Shown here in pieces: positions 58,055 through 64,000 of a DNA stretch of 64,000 nucleotides. Position 1 is the first letter of the stretch, and each line of letters opens with the position of its first letter. Location of the stretch: the NCBI GenBank assembly GCA_951804985.1, contig OX638130.1:130647593-130711592 (forward strand), in the 5' to 3' direction. A program made the translations under genes and the position numbers. This stretch comes from Dryomyza anilis (Eukaryota; Arthropoda; Insecta; Diptera; Dryomyzidae). Below the pieces are notes generated by a model that did not search any database, had not been told where the DNA came from, and saw only the letters and a list, made by a program, of their open reading frames with translations.

Positions 58055-58428
58055 GTCTAACAAAAATATAAAAAAATACTTGTTTTTGGTAATGGGTAAA
58101 TTCAAATATAAATTTAATATATCCCATATATCAAAAACTTTTTGAAACTTTGCGCAAAAATCCAATAATACCTGTCTTTTAAAATGATAATTTGTATATG
58201 TAAATTGTAGTTTTGTATTTTTAGAACAATATATATTTGAACACAGTATTATTATGGTATATATGTAATAACAAACATCATTTTCGAACGATTAAAATGA
58301 ATATAGTGTGAATAAACTAAAACTAAATGTGTGCATATTTTAGAACATCGATGATAGTGATCAACAAAGACGAAAACATTATGAAAATGGACAAACTTCA
58401 CAGATAAAGTATAGAGAAAGAACTTATT

Positions 58429-58604
58429 TTAGTTTGGTGGCAGGTACTGAGTATTATGTGATAGTGATTCGGCACCACCATTGATCTGTTTGTAGTTGTA
58501 GCTACCATCAGGATTTAGACCATCCAGAGATCCAATAACAGATGTGATAGGTGCGTTGCCTTCATCGCTGACATCCGAAGTTCCCCCAAGTTTATCGTAT
58601 TGCC
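58429..58604 (-). CDS. Tweedle 3 exon 2
   Basis: Acceptor CCTTTTTGTAATAG before 58604; TAA at 58431-58429. Confidence 0.9.
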
Positions 58605-59168
58605 CTATTACAAAAAGGAAAAATTGTAAACATTTGGTATGATAATCTACAATTGCCAAGACATACCTTGAATTTCCTTTTGAGCCGCCTCAGCCTCTTC
58701 TGGAGTCTTGTACTTGATAAAGAATACCTCTGGTTTACTGGGTTGTGTTGGAGCTGGTGTCGCAATATCGCCAACATCCAAATCTTTGTCCTTCTTGCTC
58801 AGCACGTAGATAACAGTTTTCTCTTCTTGTGGTGCGAATTCCGCAGAGTACTTGAGGTTGTCATTGTCGGAGCCTGGGGCCTTGATGAAGACAACACGGA
58901 AATTCTTCTGAGGACGGCCCAAGACAAAGTGCTTAGTTTTGCCATCGTTGGAGTGATCCTCCGGTGCTCCGACCAGGTAGAACTGCTTATGAACAATGGG
59001 CGCTAGCGTTGTGGTGGCTGGTGGAAGATATTTATCTCCACCTCGATGACCCGGGTATGAACCGGTGTGTAATCCAATAGCTTCGTTGGGCGTGGGTGCC
59101 TGATATCCGTATTGCGGGTAGGCGTAAGCGACAGCCAGGAACGCGAAGAGTCCGATGAAGACGTGCAT
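58429..59168 (-). CDS. Tweedle (DUF243) cuticle protein 3
   Basis: Join 59168-58667, 58604-58429: 678 nt, 225 residues. Signal peptide MHVFIGLFAFLAVAYA; linker with GYQAPTPNEAIGLHTGSYPG and the GHRGGDKYLPPATTT block shared with Tweedle 2; DUF243 about 56-164 (APIVHKQFYLVGAPEDHS, TKHFVLGRPQKNFRVVFIKA, KTVIYVL, KPEVFFIKYKT). Exon 2 gives GQYDKLGGTSDVSDEG, ITSVIGSLDGLNPDGSYNYK and ends TQYLPPN. Secreted cuticle component by family. Intron position identical to Tweedle 1 and 2, so the three arose by duplication. Confidence 0.92.
58667..59168 (-). CDS. Tweedle 3 exon 1
   Basis: ATG 59168-59166, donor GTATGT after 58667, phase 1. Confidence 0.92.
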
Positions 59169-59259
59169 TTTGTATTTAGTTTTGAAGAATTATTTGAATA
59201 GTTTCACTTTTCGAATATTGTTTAATTTTTGTTGTTTGTCGTTTGAATTACGTTTATTG

Positions 59260-59294
59260 ACTGGATATATCATGCCATCCACATGACTTATATA
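59260..59294 (-). promoter_or_regulatory. Tweedle 3 core promoter (TATA + Inr-like)
   Basis: On minus: TATATAAG at 59294-59287 and CCAGTCA with the start A near 59262, spacing 32 bp. Confidence 0.62.
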
Positions 59295-60598
59295 CGAATA
59301 ATCTGAATAATCCAGTTTATTTGGTAGGCCTTTTGGTTTTACTTTCATTCAAAAATACAACAATATATTACAACTATTATCACGGCTGAATGACACTTTG
59401 TTGTTGTCATCTGATATTGAGTTAGGCCTATCTCAATAATATTTTGACCCAAAATTTATTCAAATTGATATCGACGTACAGACAATAGCGCATTGAGTCA
59501 TCGTCAGTTGATGCTAATGAGCCATTCTGTATCCAAATATGCAGATAAGGCTAGCCAAGCTTTACACACAAAGTCCACACGTGAAATAGAAGATTCATTG
59601 GATCTAATTCTTATTATAGAAATTCAATGCAATTCAATACAGTGTGTGTTATATATCTCGAAAAGGAATTGAGAAGTCACAACCGAAATTAGTATTAACC
59701 TTGTAGTAAAACCTAAATCATGGATTTTAATTAATATGAGAAGCATATATTTTAATCAAGATCTAAAAATAAAAAAAGACGAAAATCTCTAAATACCAAA
59801 TTTAAAGACACCGTAAATGATTTATGCAGTTATCAAATGAGTACTCTTATTCATGAATCAATGCGGTTTAACGTCTATGTTTTAACTGATTTTAAACTAA
59901 TTTGTCATTGAACTTGAATTTATGAACCTTGCGAATTAATGGCATCTTCTGTGCGATTTACGAGAAACGATCTTGGTACGAACGGCAGATAGATGGGTGA
60001 ATAGTTTATTAACACATCATACGAAATGGACTTTAAATGGCGACGACTTAGAATAGTTTTGCATAATTTTTTTGTTTTGTTTATTTGTTTTTTTTTTTTT
60101 TTCAAAAACAAATCTTTAGAAACAACATCTATACTTACTTCCGATGATCTATATATGTGGTATGACGACTGTATAGCCTAGTATAATATAAGGCTTAGTC
60201 TGAGTTCATAACGAGTTTTGTGCAGAGACCGCCGTACACTATCTGCGGTTCGGTTCGTATTTTATTATATGGCATTTTTGTATAATTTTGTCGTTATACA
60301 AATTAGTCTAATATGCGAAAATGCTAACACTAGGAAATAAATTAAAGATTTTTGCGGATTTGTATGTGGAAAATCCAAACGATACTTTGCATCCAAGTTG
60401 ATTTCTAAACTAATTTTAAATTTATAATAAATTAAAAATATATATTTTATAATGAACATCTAAAAATGAAGTGGTTGTAGACCCAAACAGACATCGAATA
60501 TCAACAGTTAACGAGTTTTTATGGTCAGTGATGAGCCACAGTCCGATGGCATCACACAAAGCATGATATTAAAACAATTTGTATATAAAGTAACATTA
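59295..60598. other. Upstream of Tweedle 3
   Basis: Intergenic, AT-rich, no gene; probably includes cuticle-gene enhancers but no site can be named. Confidence 0.4.
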
Positions 60599-60927
60599 AG
60601 GGCCATTTCCACAATATCTAGTTAAACATTAACTGCCACTTTAACCGATATTTTGCAAAATTCGATTTCACAATCATTTGTTATATCTCTTTGTCATTTA
60701 AATTTTATTTAACCGGCAGATACTTGAACTGATAGAACATGTTTCCGTTATATTTATAACCGACAGATTTTGACAATCCATTGAAAAAATTATGCTGCAA
60801 TTTGTACATAAATTGTTCCCGAAATATCAAAATGCAATGTCGCAAAATATCATAATGTAAATGGCAATAGAAATATTAGCAAAACGGTCTATTGCGATTG
60901 CAAATCTGTCGTCGCTATATCCAAATA

Positions 60928-62274
60928 CAGTGGATCACAACTTATTTCATGCAGGCGCGGTGTTCAACTTTGAAATGCTAAAACTTAGTAACGAATACCA
61001 ATATGAAAAAATTTTAAACGACATTTTTTTACTTGTATATATATCTTTACAGAGAAACTAAAATTGCTCTACTTAAACTTCTTTAAAAAAAGATAAAGAA
61101 AAACACAAAAAATGTTGCAAAATTCAACGCCACAGCTTATTTCGTGCACAGCACTGTATCTTAAAAAAATGTTATGTGCATGTCTATTAATATATTGTGT
61201 GGCCGCCCTTTTGTTTAATTACATCTTAAAGACGCCTAGGCATTGATTCCACAAATTTGACTGTAATCTCATAATATATTTCAAATCATTTTTATTGGAA
61301 ATATTCCGCTTGCGAACGCCATTCTCCAAAATTGTCCACACATTTTCAGTGACATTTAAGTCTGGTGACTGTGCAGACGGAGTCATAAGATGCGGCCAAT
61401 TCCAAATCAACCATGACTGAACTATTCCCGATTTATGTTTCTGGTCGTTGTCGTGATAGAAACGAATTCTTCTCGTACACCCAAAGTAATGGTGCATTGA
61501 AGTAAATTTTTCTATAGAATGCTTAGATACATTGTCTTGTCCATAATATCATCAATAAAAACTAATTTTCCATCACCGGATGCAGCCATGCAGGCACAAA
61601 CCGTAACCTTGCATTACTGTAGGCTTGAGGTGTTTATTGTCTAGCTCGGTATTAGGCTTACGCCACACGTAATGCATTCCGTTGGATCCAAAAATATTGA
61701 ATTTGGACTCGTCTGAGAAAATGGCGTCGTTCCAGAATGTTCCCGAATGGACAACATGCTGTTTGGCGAAGTTCAGTCGACATAGCTGATGTTTGTTTGT
61801 GCAAGGTTTCTTGCGTGCTACTCGACCATTAAAATCGTTGGCCCGCAGGATTCGGAGAATAATTTCGGAAAAACATTTATTGCCCAACTCTTTCTAAACA
61901 TCCATGCCCAATTTTGGAGCCGAAAGCTTCGGATTTTTCTTTGTTTTAAGCAGAACATGTCGTTCGTCCGCTTACGTAAATATTTTATTCGGAGTATTTC
62001 TTCCCTTATTGGCCACACGATTTTCGTGCAAAAAGCACTGGTTGGTGCTCTGCACTGTAGAGGTACTCAAGTTTACGAATTCAGTCATTTTTTGTTAGGT
62101 TTTCTCGTATTTGAAGTGAAATAAGACTAATTCGCGCTGTTCTATTTGAAGTGAAATAAGACTAATTCGCGCTTTTCTATTTTTGTGCGGTGACCCATTT
62201 TGAAAATAAATCAGAACTGACATATATTGTAATAAATTTCGACTCAAATTAATTGATAACTGCGATCACCACTG
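60928..62274 (-). pseudogene. Degenerate Tc1-like transposon
   Basis: Transposase on minus from ATG near 62090 (MTEFVNLSTSTVQSTNQCF) to about 61219: RILRANDFNGRVARKKP, then FWNDAIFSDESKFNIFGSNG and VWRKPNTELDNKHLKPTV, and later FYHDNDQKHKSG and WPHLMTPSAQSPDLNVTENV, the DDE-type blocks of Tc1. Stops at about 61982 and 61890 and a frame break at about 61500-61573 disable it. Ends CAGTGGATCACAACTTAT (after TA) and inverted CAGTGGTGATCGCAGTTAT. CACAGCTTATTTCGTGCA recurs at 61131-61148 and inverted at 62508-62525, so the borders are uncertain. Confidence 0.72.
62109..62178. repeat. Tandem duplication, 35 bp x 2
   Basis: The unit starting ATTTGAAGTGAAATAAGACT occurs twice head to tail just upstream of the Tc1-like start codon, with one or two differences. 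Confidence 0.85.
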
Positions 62275-62823
62275 AATGGACATAGTACACAAAAAAATAG
62301 CGACTAACGGGACCACGATCGAGAGCTAACATCTAAATAAATGTTCTATGTATATTGTAAAGTCCTGTTACACCACGAGGGGACCACTTTTTAAAATCCA
62401 AATTCAGGTATTATGTTCGATGAACATTGGTCTACAAATCTGCGTTAAAATTTTGTCAATATAAGTGCATATTTAACAGCTAAAAACCTTTAAAATTAGA
62501 ATTGTACTGCACGAAATAAGCTGTGAGCTGTGAAATTTTAAATTTGATAAATTAAATTTAAATTAATTTATTTATGTCAGATATGACAGAAAATCTATTA
62601 CAATACCGCTCTAACCGGAAGTTAAATAATCTGTGTTGGTGAAAACGAAAATATTTAACGGAAACTTTATTCTGAAAGTTGGGCTATCTGCCAGTTAACA
62701 AACGTACAGACAAATTTTAACGTAACCGAACATTGTCAAAACGGCCCTAAAACGATATATATTTTTATAAATTTAGATGATCGAAAAACATTCTTTGAGT
62801 ATTACACGGTAAAAAATATTGGG

Positions 62824-63550
62824 TTATTATACCCTACACCTATGAGGTACAGGGTATATTAACTTTGTGCATATATTGTAACGCCCCTTAGGAGGCGTGT
62901 CCGGTATGGAAAAGTATATATATTCCGGTATGGAAAAGTATATATATATTCTTGATCAGCATCACTACCCGAGTCCGTTTAGCCATGTCCGTCTTGCTGT
63001 CTTGCTGTCCGAATACAGAATAACTTGAGAAATACTGATCAGAATGCGATGAAATTTCGTCTCAATATATTTTAGCCAAAAGTAGGAACTGAGTTTGAAA
63101 ATGAGCCAAATCGGCCACGGACACGCCCACCTCCCATACAAGTCACTTTTATAGAATTCGCCTTAAAATATGTGGTAAAAAAATGGCGTGATACGCCCAC
63201 TTTTTTTTTCATTATTTCCCGGGTTTTCATAGTGGAAATTTGATCCGTAAATTATTAAAATCAAATCTATGAAGTATTAGCCTTACAAAATTTTAAATAT
63301 AGGCGTGGTCCGCCCAATTATATTTTTCTAATTTTTTTTTTATTATTTTTTTATTCTTTTATATCAATTTTTAAATTTATGGGGATATAAGACGTAAATT
63401 TCTGATACGTGAATAATATTCTGAGGGTGGGGAGGTTCAGCATAATTAAAAACTTTAAAATTAAGGTATGCAATTAAATATGCCACATTAATATCCCCAC
63501 CAAAGGCGTAGGGTATTCCATAGTCGGGCCGGCCGACTATAAAAATCCGC
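62824..63550 (+). repeat. Dispersed repeat family B/C, inverted copy
   Basis: Starts TATACCCTACACCTATGAGG, then TTGTAACGCCCC, TATTCTTGATCAGCATCACT, GCCATGTCCGTCTTGC; ends with CATAGTCGGGCCGGCCGACT. Same order, opposite strand, as the copies at 29968 and 45972. A 24-bp piece starting CCGGTATGGAAAAGT is duplicated at 62910-62950. Confidence 0.7.
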
Positions 63551-63694
63551 CCCATGTGTCCGAACTTACCCATGTGACCTAACTTTCCCAACTCGTTTTT
63601 TTATAATTTTAATTTTTTTTAAATTTATATTTTTTTATAATTCTAAAGTAATAATAACAACCATAAAATAAGAAAGAAAAAATAAAAATTGCTT

Positions 63695-63760
63695 TGGCCG
63701 AGATTCGAACCTGTGATTCTGAACTAAATTTAGTAAGTATGGATTACAATTTAACCTTCT
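63695..63760 (-). repeat. tRNA-like fragment or SINE head
   Basis: On minus, ACAGGTTCGAATCTCGGCC contains a good B box (GGTTCGAATCT). No cloverleaf can be drawn: the T stem does not pair. Likely a degraded tRNA-derived element. Confidence 0.35.
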
Positions 63761-64000
63761 ATGGTTTAAAATCATTAAATAAACTGAGAATAGACTATTT
63801 GAGTTTAAATTTTAATAAAATTGGATTAAATTTAAATTTTTAAAACACTGGGATTATTGTATATACTAAAAACATTACATTTCCATGTTAAATAAAAAAT
63901 ATATTAATAAATTTCAATCTCAGAAAGTTTAAAATTGAGTGTAAACTATTGAAAAGTTTAAAAATTAGACATACAAGTATTAAAATATTCTGTAATCCAA
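63761..64000. other. Window end, no gene
   Basis: AT-rich, nothing supported. Confidence 0.5.

Larger units (their letters stand above)
60600..62750. mobile_element. Element with AGGGCC-type ends, host of the Tc1-like copy
   Basis: Left AGGGCCATTTCCACAAT (60600) and right, inverted, AGGGCCGTTTTGACAAT pair with three mismatches; inside both ends AACTGSCA and TTAACCG motifs recur. Interior occupied by the Tc1-like transposon. Confidence 0.5.

Noticed and set aside
58653..59006. Plus frame over Tweedle 3
   Set aside because: Antisense shadow; similar shadow at 52470-52808 over Tweedle 2.
61789..62124. 111-codon plus frame
   Set aside because: Antisense of the degenerate Tc1-like transposase.
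63695..63760. A functional tRNA gene on minus
   Set aside because: Only the B box is good; acceptor and T stems do not pair.

Overview
The window is eukaryotic and AT-rich, with short exons, GT/AG introns and many small transposon copies. Gene content points to a higher fly (Diptera Brachycera, probably a calyptrate). I recognise Dsp1 (HMG-box), a DIP1-like double-stranded-RNA-binding protein, the 5' part of a neprilysin-like M13 peptidase and three Tweedle (DUF243) cuticle genes. From memory, Dsp1, DIP1 and some Tweedle genes (TwdlX/Y/Z) lie on the X of Drosophila melanogaster, so a Muller A block is plausible. This was not checked.

Layout. 1-19.5 kb: Dsp1 on the minus strand, six coding exons (1465-1632, 1703-1877, 1968-2131, 3588-3755, 11873-12532, 19506-19529) that join in phase to a 452-residue protein; introns of about 8.1 and 7.0 kb hold SINEs and MITEs. 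19.5-22.9 kb: GC-richer 5' flank of Dsp1, then repeats. 23.0-29.5 kb: DIP1-like gene on plus, five exons, 371 residues, two dsRBDs. 29.9-39 kb: repeats, an internally deleted mariner-like transposase and one candidate small membrane peptide (33092-33217). 39.1-41.6 kb: first four coding exons of an M13 peptidase; its catalytic exons are not seen. 41.7-59.3 kb: three Tweedle genes on minus, each with a TATA box and an initiator about 32-34 bp apart, separated by repeats and a 5'-truncated non-LTR retrotransposon. 60.6-62.8 kb: a broken Tc1-like transposon apparently nested in another inverted-repeat element. 62.8-64 kb: dispersed repeat and a tRNA-like fragment.

Functionally the genes are unrelated: Dsp1 is a chromatin/co-repressor factor, DIP1 a nuclear dsRNA-binding protein, the M13 protein a type II membrane ectopeptidase family member, and Tweedle proteins are secreted cuticle components. 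The Tweedle genes form a tandem family whose first member is convergent with, and may be nested in an intron of, the peptidase gene.

The most distinctive non-genic content is a set of small elements with readable insertion signatures: a tRNA-derived SINE family with target-site duplications, a hAT-type MITE with a perfect 8-bp duplication, a TTA-flanked MITE whose empty site exists in a second copy of its host repeat, and a 15-bp minisatellite kept in strict register. I see no convincing new biological system; the best leads are a possible longer Dsp1 isoform, the small membrane ORF and the split peptidase gene.
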